Shown here piece by piece: positions 9,836-20,556 of a stretch of DNA of 64,000 nucleotides (its first letter is position 1; every line of letters begins with the position of its first letter). The notes beneath the pieces were generated by a model. That model was not told where the DNA came from and searched no databases. It saw only the letters and a program-made list of their open reading frames with translations. Source of the stretch: Melieria omissa (Eukaryota > Arthropoda > Insecta > Diptera > Ulidiidae). Location of the stretch: the NCBI GenBank assembly GCA_963971225.1, contig OZ020267.1, positions 87,471,648-87,535,647 of the forward strand. The letters run 5' to 3'. Position numbers and translations under genes: made by a program.

Positions 9836-12500
9836 CTACATGGCATAAATATTATAAACCGCCAGCTTGAATCGACGTAAATTAGATTCGACCTTTAAGT
9901 GATTCGGTAACGAGTTCCATAATTGTACAGCTCTAACGAAGAACATTCTTGATGAAGTGACAAAATTTGTACGTGGCACTATGAAGTTGCATGTACGACT
10001 AGATTGTGCGAAACTCAGTTTTGAGAAAAGATAGCTTGGACAGCGAGTACGAATTAGTTTATGCAAGAATAGTAAGGAGCGACGATTAAAGAATGCGTAT
10101 ATGCTGCAATCCAGTATATTTATGGAGAATTTAGAGATGGAGTCAAACTTTCTTTTGGAGTTTACATATCTAGCTGCATTATTTACTAATAGTTGCAACT
10201 TTCGTACAGGCGCACTATCAGGGTGACCATATATTAATTCCTGGTACGATATTATTGGCTTTATCAGGGTTTGAACAAGTTTTAGTTGTATGTCTTGAGG
10301 AATAAAGCAAGCAGTTTTCCAAAGTTGCCTAAGTACATTATACATCTTGCTGACCGAACAGTTCACGTGATCCACGCATGTCAAGGTTGAGTTCAATTTA
10401 AATCCAAGACTAGTAACGACCTTCTCATATTTGATAACAGTAATGTTTAATGTAATGGGTGAGAAATTGTTCAAATCGTAAGGATAATGGGATATAGTAA
10501 TTGCTTTAGTCTTGGATGCATTTCAATTAAGATTCTTATGTCTAGACCACGTAAAAATAGAGCTCAAATCATCATTTGTTCTCTGTATTAGATCCTCCAC
10601 AAGACCTAAAGGTGCAGAGAGATAAATTTGCGCATCATCTGCGTATAGATGTATAGAAACGCTTTGGCAGCACTGAACCATGTCATTTATATAAATACTA
10701 AAGAAAACTGGACCAAGGATAGATCCCTGCGGCACACCTGAAGTAATCATTTTTAGCTCTGAATGCTTATCCTTCAAAACCACCCTCTGCCATCGATTTG
10801 TAAGATAGCTTTCTATGAATTTGATTGCATTACTACTAAAACCAAAGTATTTATCAAGCTGTTGAAGAAGTATAGCGTGACTAACAGTGTCAAAAGCTTT
10901 TGAAAAGTCCAGCAAAGTAGGAATTGTGAGCTCCCCTTTATCAAAAGACGGTCGGATATCTTCCATTAATTTAAGCATAGCAGTAGAACAACGATGTCCC
11001 TTACGAAATCCGGATTGGTTTTCAGTGAGTAAATTGTTCTCATATATATGCTTCATCATTTGAGCTAAGATATGCTTTTCAAGTACTTTGGATAAGGAGG
11101 GCATAATACTGATGGGTCGAAAGTCTTGAGGTAAAATGGGATTATTGTTCTTCGCAACGTGTACTATGTTTGCTATTTTCCAAATATCAGGGAATCTCAA
11201 TGTTGTTAGAGAAGAATTGACGATATGTGTAAAAGACGAAATTATGTAAGGCATAATCAACTTTATGAATTTCAGGCTAACTTTATCCTCACCTACTGCA
11301 TTAGACTTAATGGAAAGAATATATTGCGTAACTTCTGACTCCGGTGCATGTGAAAAATCAAATTTATTGGGCAGGTCACGCACTAATTTAGGATTAGGCT
11401 CAAAAGTACAATTTTGCTCCAACGGTTTTAATAAAAAGAACTCATTCATTACATCTGTATCAATTTTACAATCATTTTTCAGCTTAGGCGTCACACTAAG
11501 GGATTTTAAGTTATTCCATAGCGTTTTAGAGGGAAGATACGAATTAAGTTTAGATTGGAAAAACATCTCCTTAGCTTTACGCGTTATTGCAGTAGCTCTA
11601 TTTCGCTGGTATTTGTATATTTCCCAGTTTTCATTTTTGTTACTACGCTTCCAAATATTGTAGCTATTATTACGTTTTTGATTGCGCTAAGCACATCTCT
11701 AGTAAACCAAGGCTGTTTTTTGTTAGTGATTTTAATTTTTTTCCGAGGGACGAATTTATCGAAAAAATCAGACGACTCACTTGATAAGGTATTTAATTCA
11801 AAGTTATAGCAAAGAAGAAGTAAATTATGATCACTAACACCACCGAAGGATAATTGTTCAAAATTTATCAGATTGGATACATCAGAGATGCATAACAAAT
11901 CGAGCAAGCTTGGTCTACAGTGCGGACCGAAACGAGTTGGATAAATGTTTATAATGTTTAAACCAAGAGCAGACATATTATGACGCAGATTCCTAGATCG
12001 CTCATTTTCAGTTATTAGATCAATGTTGAAATCGCCACAAAGTAGTATATGTTCGTAGCATGCACTTAGTTTCGACATTTTTGAGAAAAAATCGTCCAGA
12101 TCAAAAGATTTGTTAGGATTATAAACGCACACTACTAAACACCGCTGACAGGTGTCGAAAGATGATCAGAACGGCAAATTATTTTATGTTGCAAACAGCT
12201 CTTATAATAGATTGCTATGCCACCTCCTCGCTTGTAATTTTTCCTATCGTTCCTAACCACAGAGTAGTCGCACAATGGATAACAGGAGTCGTCAGTATCA
12301 GTTTTGAACCACGTCTCTGTGATGCAAACCACATCAATGTTCGCAGTCTCGAAAATGTAATTAAAGTAATCTAATTTTGAATAGTATAAGCTGCGCGCAT
12401 TGATGTGGCATAACTGAAACCCCGGATGTAAGTCACTTGCCAATTTCAAGACTGTTTTTAAATTGATGTCGTTAGAGCTGTCGGTCAGTTCATACTCCAC
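9836..12500 (-). pseudogene. LINE copy 1 ORF2: endonuclease and reverse transcriptase (broken)
   Basis: Endonuclease is in 12500-12135 and 12132-11584 (CHINARSL, CITETWF, LLCGDFNID, SDHNLLL). RT is in 11566-10523 (YADD box in LYADDAQIYLS), with the thumb and C-terminus in 10474-9836. Lesions: replacement of a block at about 12140 that shifts the frame; loss of about 135 bp near 11765 relative to copy 3; a frameshift near 11640; and a TGA at 10523-10525. The last two are also present in the other LINE copies, so the element was already inactive before it was duplicated. Confidence 0.85.
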
Positions 12501-12759
12501 TATGGAATTGTTGTCGCTTCAAGCGGGCAGCTTTTGAACATTCAATACACATGATCAGAAAAATGCAGGTGCAAGTAAAAATGAAATAAATTAAGTATAC
12601 ATTAAGTAAAAAGTCAATAGTAAAAGAGCAAGGAAGTACAAAAGAATTATGATAAAAAGGAAATACGAGGAGATTAAGTAAGGCGAGATAACCAAAATTG
12701 ATTGAAATGCTGAGGCAGATGGAGAAAGATGAAAGAGGTGACTTAAATACTAAGCTTAA

Positions 12760-13001
12760 CCCTTTGAGTACGGAATTATTTGGAGACTTTTATGCATATG
12801 GAACGGATTTAATTTTTTGCTATATGGATTAATATGTAAGAGTAATACATTTTATTTGGAATATGCTTATATTGGTGATATAAATATATATATAAAATCA
12901 ACGCCTACTTATCAAACTCAGATGACGAGTCAGACTCGTCCACCGTAACTTCGCCCAAGTAAACACATGACGAGTCTCACTCGTCAAATGTACTCAAAGG
13001 G
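12760..13001. mobile_element. piggyBac-type MITE (copy 1)
   Basis: 242 bp with perfect 12-bp terminal inverted repeats, CCCTTTGAGTAC and GTACTCAAAGGG. TTAA flanks both sides (12756-12759, 13002-13005). The CCCTTT start and TTAA target are typical of piggyBac. Inside are two imperfect palindromes built on GACGAGTC/GACTCGTC. There is no coding capacity. It lies between the two ORFs of the LINE and is present in all three LINE copies at the same place. Confidence 0.88.
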
Positions 13002-13262
13002 TTAAAGCATACATGTAATAGACAGGAACACAGTAGCGTAAAGAGCACACAGAAGACATTCTAATCACGCTTTACTCCTTTTTCCTCCAAACTCAGATGA
13101 CGAGTCAGACTCGTCCACCGTAACATCGCCCAAGTAAACACATGACGAGTCTCACTCGTCAAATGTACTCAAAGGGTTAAAGCATACATGTAATAGACAG
13201 GAACACAGTAGCGTAAAGAGCACACAGAAGACATTCTAATCACGCTTTACTCCTTTGTTCGT
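12913..13262 (+). repeat. 175-bp tandem duplication over the MITE end
   Basis: Units 12913-13087 and 13088-13262 are identical but for one base seen (ACTTCGCC versus ACATCGCC). The unit covers the right end of the MITE, its TTAA and about 80 bp of LINE. LINE copy 3 has a single unit, so the duplication happened in the copy 1/2 lineage. Confidence 0.88.
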
Positions 13263-13311
13263 GCTGACAAGAGCATCAACGTCTTCTCTGCTGCCCACCA
13301 TTTTTGACTCT

Positions 13312-14061
13312 TCATTTGGATTCAAACGCACAAATATTTTTCCCAGATGATAACAGCTTCTGTCTCTTCAGTTGCGATGCATAAAATATCAGCTCACGCA
13401 TTGTTTTAGTCAGACTCTCGTGTATATAGATTTTTCCGACGCCTGGTACATCAATGTCAGCAAGTGTGAGAGATCTTCTTTGACGCTTACAGAAGTTAGC
13501 GATGGATTTAAACAGCCGATTGCGCTCAAATGCCGACGCCAACTTTACAACAACAGGCGCTTGCTGTTTGTCCTTCGCAAGGCGAAGCCGAAATGCGTCA
13601 CGCATGGGTGGAGGCTCGTGCTGAACTGCATTGCAAATTTTCGCGAAAACATCAGGCAAGTTCTCATTGTCCGCAAGAGGTATACCGTTAATGATGACAT
13701 CTGAGGCTACTGCACTGCTTTCAATCTCGTTTAACTGTTTGCAAGCTGCGACTAGCTGCTCGCGAAGAGAGAATACGTCGGCACATTTGCTCTCAACAAT
13801 TGCTACTCTCTTTTCAACAGCTTTAACTGTAGCCTTAATATTCATAATTTCAGCGGACAGCTCACCAATTTTCTGCATTACCCTTTCCTCAGAACTCCTC
13901 ATAATTGCAGTCAGCTCCTCAACTATGCTCTCTTTTTGATGACCAAGCTTCTTCTCCAGATGGTCAAACATCGCTGAAGAGGGTGTTAGAGGGGTCTTCG
14001 GGGGGGATGGCGGCTTCCGTGTCGAATTTTTTCTGCTAGTCATCTTACTGCTATACTCCAC
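13312..14061 (-). CDS. LINE copy 1 ORF1 protein
   Basis: A 249-codon intact frame starting MEYSSKMTSRKNS. A basic, Pro-rich head (residues about 8-30) precedes a coiled coil (about 33-118). A conserved block SDVIINGIPLADNEN (about 120-135) and a basic C-terminal domain follow. The layout resembles ORF1 proteins of CR1/L2-group LINEs, which bind RNA as trimers, though the nucleic-acid binding is inferred. It is the only undamaged frame of this LINE copy. Confidence 0.8.
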   Translation of the reverse strand: MEYSSKMTSRKNSTRKPPSPPKTPLTPSSAMFDHLEKKLGHQKESIVEELTAIMRSSEERVMQKIGELSAEIMNIKATVKAVEKRVAIVESKCADVFSLREQLVAACKQLNEIESSAVASDVIINGIPLADNENLPDVFAKICNAVQHEPPPMRDAFRLRLAKDKQQAPVVVKLASAFERNRLFKSIANFCKRQRRSLTLADIDVPGVGKIYIHESLTKTMRELIFYASQLKRQKLLSSGKNICAFESK

Positions 14062-14225
14062 CAGATCACGATGACAACAAACAGCAACGTCGCGAAACTT
14101 TACGTCAATTTAATGATGTGCAAATCAAACAGAAAAAGTAGATATTAATTAGGAAAAACGCGAAACTCTTAGGAGCACCCAAAATGCACGTCTTTACTCC
14201 ATCAGCGTCTTTGCTCTTCTCTGGC

Positions 14226-14466
14226 CTGAGAGGTATAAAAGGCAGCCGGATGCGGCGCAGCGAGGTAGTCCGGTTTTGACAAGTGAAGTTGCCACACGGA
14301 GTAATTAAGCAAATACTTAAGTGTACGAACAGTAAAGTGTAAACTGTGAATAATAAAGTGACTGTTGGTTTTTAATTGGCTGCGTTCGAATAAACAAAGT
14401 TGTTTCATTTTCAAATTGCACAATCCAGTGATACGTAACAGCCCACTAGACCTAGTATTCGTAACA
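14226..14466 (+). repeat. partial A-family LTR at the 5' side of LINE copy 1
   Basis: 241 bp matching the LTR from just before the TATA box (CTGAGAGGTATAAAAGG) to its end (GTAACA), followed by ATAT. It is the remnant of the 3' LTR of A1; the upstream part of the LTR is gone. The same 241-bp piece recurs at 18964-19204 and 30664-30904. Confidence 0.88.
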
Positions 14467-14621
14467 ATATACACGAAAGTGTAAAGAATTTTCAATACGA
14501 ATTTGTATTTCTGTTGAGGAGAAAAGTTTACAACTGTGTGTGTAAACGCGTCGAGGAATTGGTATATATATTGGGACTAAACAAGAAATATGTAAATAAG
14601 AATTCGGGAAATTATTATTAA
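14467..14621. other. spacer between the A1 LTR and a piggyBac-like fragment
   Basis: About 150 bp, AT-rich, non-coding, ending in the TTAA (14618-14621) that flanks the next transposon. Its start (ATACACGAAAGTGTAAAG) weakly resembles the BEL leader piece at about 6192-6215. It recurs at 19205 and 30905. Confidence 0.5.
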
Positions 14622-15096
14622 CCCTTGTGTGAATACCCGGGCACCCGGGTACCCACAACAGGATATTTTTGCATGTAGCTCGAGTAAAAATTAATATTTC
14701 CATGCCGGCCTCCGGATCGTCGTTATTTAGTTCAATTTAAAGCATTTAGGCATTTGAAAGTGAAACTTTTTTATTTATTAATCAAGAAAAAATGCATTCA
14801 AAATCAGGTCTGCCGTACCAACACCCGAGGTACCCGGGTACCCAATACTCTTTCAGTGCTGTTTTTTTTTAGTTTTTTTTTAATTTTCATTTCGTGAGAA
14901 CAAATAAATAACGTTGAATATAAAAAATAAAAAACAAAAACTAGTAAACTAAAATATTATTTATAGCAATGATTACATTTAGTGATATTTGTCGTGTTAT
15001 TGTCACAAACTGGTTGCTCGCAATTGGACCAGGTTTTCCCCGTTTTGCGCCTTTTTTTAATCTTTGATTATTACAAATATAGCAGCAACCAGTGAC
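14622..15096 (-). mobile_element. piggyBac-like transposon, 3' end (first piece)
   Basis: Begins right after TTAA with CCCTTGTGTGAATACCC and a subterminal CCCGGGTACCC motif repeated near 14830. The minus strand would hold the end of a transposase. The piece is cut at 15096 by the junction of the 4.7-kb tandem duplication, leaving only the last Cys-rich codons. Confidence 0.8.
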
Positions 15097-17238
15097 CAGT
15101 TCACGTGATCCACGCATGTCAAGGTTGAGTTCAATTTAAATCCAAGACTAGTAACGACCTTCTCATATTTGATAACAGTAATGTTTAATGTAATGGGTGA
15201 GAAATTGTTCAAATCGTAAGGATAATGGGATATAGTAATTGCTTTAGTCTTGGATGCATTTCAATTAAGATTCTTATGTCTAGACCACGTAAAAATAGAG
15301 CTCAAATCATCATTTGTTCTCTGTATTAGATCCTCCACAAGACCTAAAGGTGCAGAGAGATAAATTTGCGCATCATCTGCGTATAGATGTATAGAAACGC
15401 TTTGGCAGCACTGAACCATGTCATTTATATAAATACTAAAGAAAACTGGACCAAGGATAGATCCCTGCGGCACACCTGAAGTAATCATTTTTAGCTCTGA
15501 ATGCTTATCCTTCAAAACCACCCTCTGCCATCGATTTGTAAGATAGCTTTCTATGAATTTGATTGCATTACTACTAAAACCAAAGTATTTATCAAGCTGT
15601 TGAAGAAGTATAGCGTGACTAACAGTGTCAAAAGCTTTTGAAAAGTCCAGCAAAGTAGGAATTGTGAGCTCCCCTTTATCAAAAGACGGTCGGATATCTT
15701 CCATTAATTTAAGCATAGCAGTAGAACAACGATGTCCCTTACGAAATCCGGATTGGTTTTCAGTGAGTAAATTGTTCTCATATATATGCTTCATCATTTG
15801 AGCTAAGATATGCTTTTCAAGTACTTTGGATAAGGAGGGCATAATACTGATGGGTCGAAAGTCTTGAGGTAAAATGGGATTATTGTTCTTCGCAACGTGT
15901 ACTATGTTTGCTATTTTCCAAATATCAGGGAATCTCAATGTTGTTAGAGAAGAATTGACGATATGTGTAAAAGACGAAATTATGTAAGGCATAATCAACT
16001 TTATGAATTTCAGGCTAACTTTATCCTCACCTACTGCATTAGACTTAATGGAAAGAATATATTGCGTAACTTCTGACTCCGGTGCATGTGAAAAATCAAA
16101 TTTATTGGGCAGGTCACGCACTAATTTAGGATTAGGCTCAAAAGTACAATTTTGCTCCAACGGTTTTAATAAAAAGAACTCATTCATTACATCTGTATCA
16201 ATTTTACAATCATTTTTCAGCTTAGGCGTCACACTAAGGGATTTTAAGTTATTCCATAGCGTTTTAGAGGGAAGATACGAATTAAGTTTAGATTGGAAAA
16301 ACATCTCCTTAGCTTTACGCGTTATTGCAGTAGCTCTATTTCGCTGGTATTTGTATATTTCCCAGTTTTCATTTTTGTTACTACGCTTCCAAATATTGTA
16401 GCTATTATTACGTTTTTGATTGCGCTAAGCACATCTCTAGTAAACCAAGGCTGTTTTTTGTTAGTGATTTTAATTTTTTTCCGAGGGACGAATTTATCGA
16501 AAAAATCAGACGACTCACTTGATAAGGTATTTAATTCAAAGTTATAGCAAAGAAGAAGTAGATTATGATCACTAACACCACCGAAGGATAATTGTTCAAA
16601 ATTTATCAGATTGGATACATCAGAGATGCATAACAAATCGAGCAAGCTTGGTCTACAGTGCGGACCGAAACGAGTTGGATAAATGTTTATAATGTTTAAA
16701 CCAAGAGCAGACATATTATGACGCAGATTCCTAGATCGCTCATTTTCAGTTATTAGATCAATGTTGAAATCGCCACAAAGTAGTATATGTTCGTAGCATG
16801 CACTTAGTTTCGACATTTTTGAGAAAAAATCGTCCAGATCAAAAGATTTGTTAGGATTATAAACGCACACTACTAAACACCGCTGACAGGTGTCGAAAGA
16901 TGATCAGAACGGCAAATTATTTTATGTTGCAAACAGCTCTTATAATAGATTGCTATGCCACCTCCTCGCTTGTAATTTTTCCTATCGTTCCTAACCACAG
17001 AGTAGTCGCACAATGGATAACAGGAGTCGTCAGTATCAGTTTTGAACCACGTCTCTGTGATGCAAACCACATCAATGTTCGCAGTCTCGAAAATGTAATT
17101 AAAGTAATCTAATTTTGAATAGTATAAGCTGCGCGCATTGATGTGGCATAACTGAAACCCCGGATGTAAGTCACTTGCCAATTTCAAGACTGTTTTTAAA
17201 TTGATGTCGTTAGAGCTGTCGGTCAGTTCATACTCCAC
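15097..17238 (-). pseudogene. LINE copy 2 ORF2 (truncated, frameshifted)
   Basis: Endonuclease frames at 17238-16873 and 16870-16322 and the RT frame at 16304-15261 are residue-for-residue as in copy 1. They have the same frame breaks and the same TGA (15261-15263). Only about 160 bp of the C-terminal region follow before the duplication junction. Confidence 0.85.
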
Positions 17239-17497
17239 TATGGAATTGTTGTCGCTTCAAGCGGGCAGCTTTTGAACATTCAATACACATGATCAGAAAA
17301 ATGCAGGTGCAAGTAAAAATGAAATAAATTAAGTATACATTAAGTAAAAAGTCAATAGTAAAAGAGCAAGGAAGTACAAAAGAATTATGATAAAAAGGAA
17401 ATACGAGGAGATTAAGTAAGGCGAGATAACCAAAATTGATTGAAATGCTGAGGCAGATGGAGAAAGATGAAAGAGGTGACTTAAATACTAAGCTTAA

Positions 17498-17739
17498 CCC
17501 TTTGAGTACGGAATTATTTGGAGACTTTTATGCATATGGAACGGATTTAATTTTTTGCTATATGGATTAATATGTAAGAGTAATACATTTTATTTGGAAT
17601 ATGCTTATATTGGTGATATAAATATATATATAAAATCAACGCCTACTTATCAAACTCAGATGACGAGTCAGACTCGTCCACCGTAACTTCGCCCAAGTAA
17701 ACACATGACGAGTCTCACTCGTCAAATGTACTCAAAGGG
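17498..17739. mobile_element. piggyBac-type MITE (copy 2)
   Basis: Same 242-bp MITE as at 12760, with CCCTTTGAGTAC inverted repeats and TTAA on both sides. It is followed by the second 175-bp unit (17826-18000). It is a by-product of the tandem duplication, not a separate insertion. Confidence 0.88.
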
Positions 17740-18049
17740 TTAAAGCATACATGTAATAGACAGGAACACAGTAGCGTAAAGAGCACACAGAAGACATTCT
17801 AATCACGCTTTACTCCTTTTTCCTCCAAACTCAGATGACGAGTCAGACTCGTCCACCGTAACATCGCCCAAGTAAACACATGACGAGTCTCACTCGTCAA
17901 ATGTACTCAAAGGGTTAAAGCATACATGTAATAGACAGGAACACAGTAGCGTAAAGAGCACACAGAAGACATTCTAATCACGCTTTACTCCTTTGTTCGT
18001 GCTGACAAGAGCATCAACGTCTTCTCTGCTGCCCACCATTTTTGACTCT

Positions 18050-18799
18050 TCATTTGGATTCAAACGCACAAATATTTTTCCCAGATGATAACAGCTTCTG
18101 TCTCTTCAGTTGCGATGCATAAAATATCAGCTCACGCATTGTTTTAGTCAGACTCTCGTGTATATAGATTTTTCCGACGCCTGGTACATCAATGTCAGCA
18201 AGTGTGAGAGATCTTCTTTGACGCTTACAGAAGTTAGCGATGGATTTAAACAGCCGATTGCGCTCAAATGCCGACGCCAACTTTACAACAACAGGCGCTT
18301 GCTGTTTGTCCTTCGCAAGGCGAAGCCGAAATGCGTCACGCATGGGTGGAGGCTCGTGCTGAACTGCATTGCAAATTTTCGCGAAAACATCAGGCAAGTT
18401 CTCATTGTCCGCAAGAGGTATACCGTTAATGATGACATCTGAGGCTACTGCACTGCTTTCAATCTCGTTTAACTGTTTGCAAGCTGCGACTAGCTGCTCG
18501 CGAAGAGAGAATACGTCGGCACATTTGCTCTCAACAATTGCTACTCTCTTTTCAACAGCTTTAACTGTAGCCTTAATATTCATAATTTCAGCGGACAGCT
18601 CACCAATTTTCTGCATTACCCTTTCCTCAGAACTCCTCATAATTGCAGTCAGCTCCTCAACTATGCTCTCTTTTTGATGACCAAGCTTCTTCTCCAGATG
18701 GTCAAACATCGCTGAAGAGGGTGTTAGAGGGGTCTTCGGGGGGGATGGCGGCTTCCGTGTCGAATTTTTTCTGCTAGTCATCTTACTGCTATACTCCAC
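18050..18799 (-). CDS. LINE copy 2 ORF1 protein
   Basis: 249 codons, identical in translation to the ORF1 at 13312-14061. Coiled coil followed by the INGIP block and a basic C-terminus. Intact, but part of a dead, duplicated element. Confidence 0.8.
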   Translation of the reverse strand: MEYSSKMTSRKNSTRKPPSPPKTPLTPSSAMFDHLEKKLGHQKESIVEELTAIMRSSEERVMQKIGELSAEIMNIKATVKAVEKRVAIVESKCADVFSLREQLVAACKQLNEIESSAVASDVIINGIPLADNENLPDVFAKICNAVQHEPPPMRDAFRLRLAKDKQQAPVVVKLASAFERNRLFKSIANFCKRQRRSLTLADIDVPGVGKIYIHESLTKTMRELIFYASQLKRQKLLSSGKNICAFESK

Positions 18800-18963
18800 C
18801 AGATCACGATGACAACAAACAGCAACGTCGCGAAACTTTACGTCAATTTAATGATGTGCAAATCAAACAGAAAAAGTAGATATTAATTAGGAAAAACGCG
18901 AAACTCTTAGGAGCACCCAAAATGCACGTCTTTACTCCATCAGCGTCTTTGCTCTTCTCTGGC

Positions 18964-19204
18964 CTGAGAGGTATAAAAGGCAGCCGGATGCGGCGCAGCG
19001 AGGTAGTCCGGTTTTGACAAGTGAAGTTGCCACACGGAGTAATTAAGCAAATACTTAAGTGTACGAACAGTAAAGTGTAAACTGTGAATAATAAAGTGAC
19101 TGTTGGTTTTTAATTGGCTGCGTTCGAATAAACAAAGTTGTTTCATTTTCAAATTGCACAATCCAGTGATACGTAACAGCCCACTAGACCTAGTATTCGT
19201 AACA
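18964..19204 (+). repeat. partial A-family LTR (second)
   Basis: Duplicate of 14226-14466 within the tandem duplication, including the TATA box and GTAACA end, followed by ATAT. Confidence 0.88.
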
Positions 19205-19359
19205 ATATACACGAAAGTGTAAAGAATTTTCAATACGAATTTGTATTTCTGTTGAGGAGAAAAGTTTACAACTGTGTGTGTAAACGCGTCGAGGAATTGG
19301 TATATATATTGGGACTAAACAAGAAATATGTAAATAAGAATTCGGGAAATTATTATTAA

Positions 19360-20052
19360 CCCTTGTGTGAATACCCGGGCACCCGGGTACCCACAACAGG
19401 ATATTTTTGCATGTAGCTCGAGTAAAAATTAATATTTCCATGCCGGCCTCCGGATCGTCGTTATTTAGTTCAATTTAAAGCATTTAGGCATTTGAAAGTG
19501 AAACTTTTTTATTTATTAATCAAGAAAAAATGCATTCAAAATCAGGTCTGCCGTACCAACACCCGAGGTACCCGGGTACCCAATACTCTTTCAGTGCTGT
19601 TTTTTTTTAGTTTTTTTTTAATTTTCATTTCGTGAGAACAAATAAATAACGTTGAATATAAAAAATAAAAAACAAAAACTAGTAAACTAAAATATTATTT
19701 ATAGCAATGATTACATTTAGTGATATTTGTCGTGTTATTGTCACAAACTGGTTGCTCGCAATTGGACCAGGTTTTCCCCGTTTTGCGCCTTTTTTTAATC
19801 TTTGATTATTACAAATATAGCAGCAACCAGTGACTCTCTTCCTTCCTGAATTATCTCTGTCAACAGTAGGAAATGGGACAACATTCACAGGATGTTTCTG
19901 CTGGCCGATGATGCTATCAATACCTATCTTTGTGGTATAATTCCGTATTACCTGTGCATTTGTGATACGATATTCAATAATTGGTTTTGCTACTTCCTCG
20001 CTCAATTGTCGCATTAACAGCCGTCGTTGGTTTGTCTTTTTTGACAACATAT
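19360..20052 (-). mobile_element. piggyBac-like transposon, 3' half (second piece)
   Basis: Starts after TTAA (19356-19359) with CCCTTGTGTGAATACCC. The minus strand encodes a transposase C-terminus (about 20052 to 19690). The A2 LTR begins at 20053, right after ATAT (20049-20052), so the transposon is cut there by A2. Its other half is not next to A2 but lies right of A3 (36557). Confidence 0.85.
19679..20052 (-). pseudogene. piggyBac-like transposase C-terminus (second piece)
   Basis: About 120 codons. The segment SKKTNQRRLLMRQLSEE is followed by ITNAQVIRNYTTKIG and a Cys-rich end (GCCYICNNQRLKKGAK). This matches the layout of piggyBac-family transposases, where a helical region is followed by a C-terminal zinc-binding domain that binds the ends. 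Catalytic residues are absent from this piece. The frame upstream reads out of the A2 LTR, so there is no real start. Confidence 0.75.
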
Positions 20053-20476
20053 TGTAACGATAAGACAGTCTGTCGCTGTGCAAAGCAACCCTGCCGCTTC
20101 GCGCCGTGCTATAATTCAATGTGGCAACGACGGCCGCGATAATAACTTTTAGTCCAATCTGGCAACGATGGCCGCGATCATTAGGGAAACCTTTAGTCCA
20201 CTCGGGAATGTGCGAGAACGATCTGCGCGATGGCCGGAGGGGTATAAAAGGCAGCCGGATGCGGCGCAGCGAGTTAGTCTGGTTTTGACAAGTGAAGTTG
20301 CCACACGGAGTAATTAAGCAAATACTTAAGTGTACGAACAGTAAAGTGTAAAACTGTGAATAATAAAGTGACTGTTGGTTTTGAATTGGCTGCGTTGGAA
20401 TAATTAAAGTTGTTTCATTTTCAAATTGCACAATCCAGTGATACGTAACAGCCCACTAGACGTAGTATTCGTAACA
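20053..20476 (+). repeat. 5' LTR of A2
   Basis: 424 bp from TGTAACGATAAG to ATTCGTAACA. TATA box at 20243-20250, AATAAA at about 20361. The primer site TGGTGTCAGAAGTGGGAT follows at 20479. It has two U3 repeat units rather than the three of A1. Confidence 0.92.
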
Positions 20477-20478
20477 TT

Positions 20479-20496
20479 TGGTGTCAGAAGTGGGAT
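20479..20496 (+). other. tRNA primer-binding site of A2
   Basis: TGGTGTCAGAAGTGGGAT two bases after the LTR, as in A1, A3, B and C. Confidence 0.75.
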
Positions 20497-20556
20497 TGTG
20501 GAAAATTGAAAATAAACAAGAAAAAACTAAATAAATAAAATTATAAAAGCACGGAC

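Larger units (their letters stand above)
9127..14225 (-). mobile_element. CR1/L2-like LINE, copy 1
   Basis: A non-LTR retrotransposon in reverse orientation. The 3' end at 9127 has a short tandem tail (GAAAAT type) rather than plain poly-A. It contains ORF1 (14061-13312) and ORF2 with endonuclease and RT (12500-9836). It carries a foldback element in its 3' UTR and a piggyBac-type MITE between its ORFs. Copy 3 (25131) sits at the identical base of the A integrase, so both descend from one insertion. The clade call rests on RT motifs (DFRPISIMPSLSKVLEK, GVPQGSILGP, YADDAQI). Confidence 0.85.
3660..14466 (+). mobile_element. Ty3/Gypsy retrotransposon A1, interrupted by a LINE
   Basis: Starts with a TGT...ACA LTR and ends with the last 241 bp of an LTR. 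ATAT duplications flank it (3656-3659 and 14467-14470). Order: LTR, tRNA primer site, gag, pol, then at 9127 a minus-strand LINE, then the LTR remnant. The end of integrase and the first part of the 3' LTR are missing at the LINE's 5' side. PR-RT-RH-INT order puts it in Ty3/Gypsy; the primer site recalls mdg3/micropia-type elements. Confidence 0.88.
15097..18963 (-). mobile_element. CR1/L2-like LINE, copy 2 (lacks 3' end)
   Basis: Second copy made by the tandem duplication. The 3' UTR, the foldback element and the last part of ORF2 are absent because the duplicated unit begins inside ORF2. The rest is as in copy 1. Confidence 0.88.
10359..19834 (+). repeat. 4,738-bp tandem duplication
   Basis: Unit 1 is 10359-15096 and unit 2 is 15097-19834, in direct orientation. 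Each holds most of the LINE, the MITE with its 175-bp duplication, the LTR remnant and the piggyBac-like end. I noticed one base difference (TAAATTATG at 11821 versus TAGATTATG at 16559). The junction joins AACCAGTGAC to CAGTTCACGTG with no more than 1-2 bp of shared sequence. It is either a very recent duplication or an assembly artefact. Confidence 0.93.

Noticed and set aside
11265..11809. Plus-strand open frames opposite the LINE ORF2 (also at 16003-16547 and 27284-27744)
   Set aside because: They are shadows of the minus-strand endonuclease/RT frame and contain no recognisable motif.
12925..13000. CRISPR-like or stem-loop array built on GACGAGTC/GACTCGTC
   Set aside because: Only two palindromes per MITE copy, no regular repeat-spacer pattern. 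They belong to a piggyBac-type MITE and its 175-bp duplication in eukaryotic DNA.
14234..14241. LTR-remnant TATA box as promoter of the neighbouring LINE
   Set aside because: The LTR points to the right and the LINE is transcribed to the left from the other side of the junction, so it cannot drive the LINE.
20053..20076. A2 as a simple independent insertion in the piggyBac-like transposon
   Set aside because: The transposon's other half is not next to A2's right end; it flanks A3. A2 shares A3's left flank and A1's right flank, so recombination is the simpler reading.
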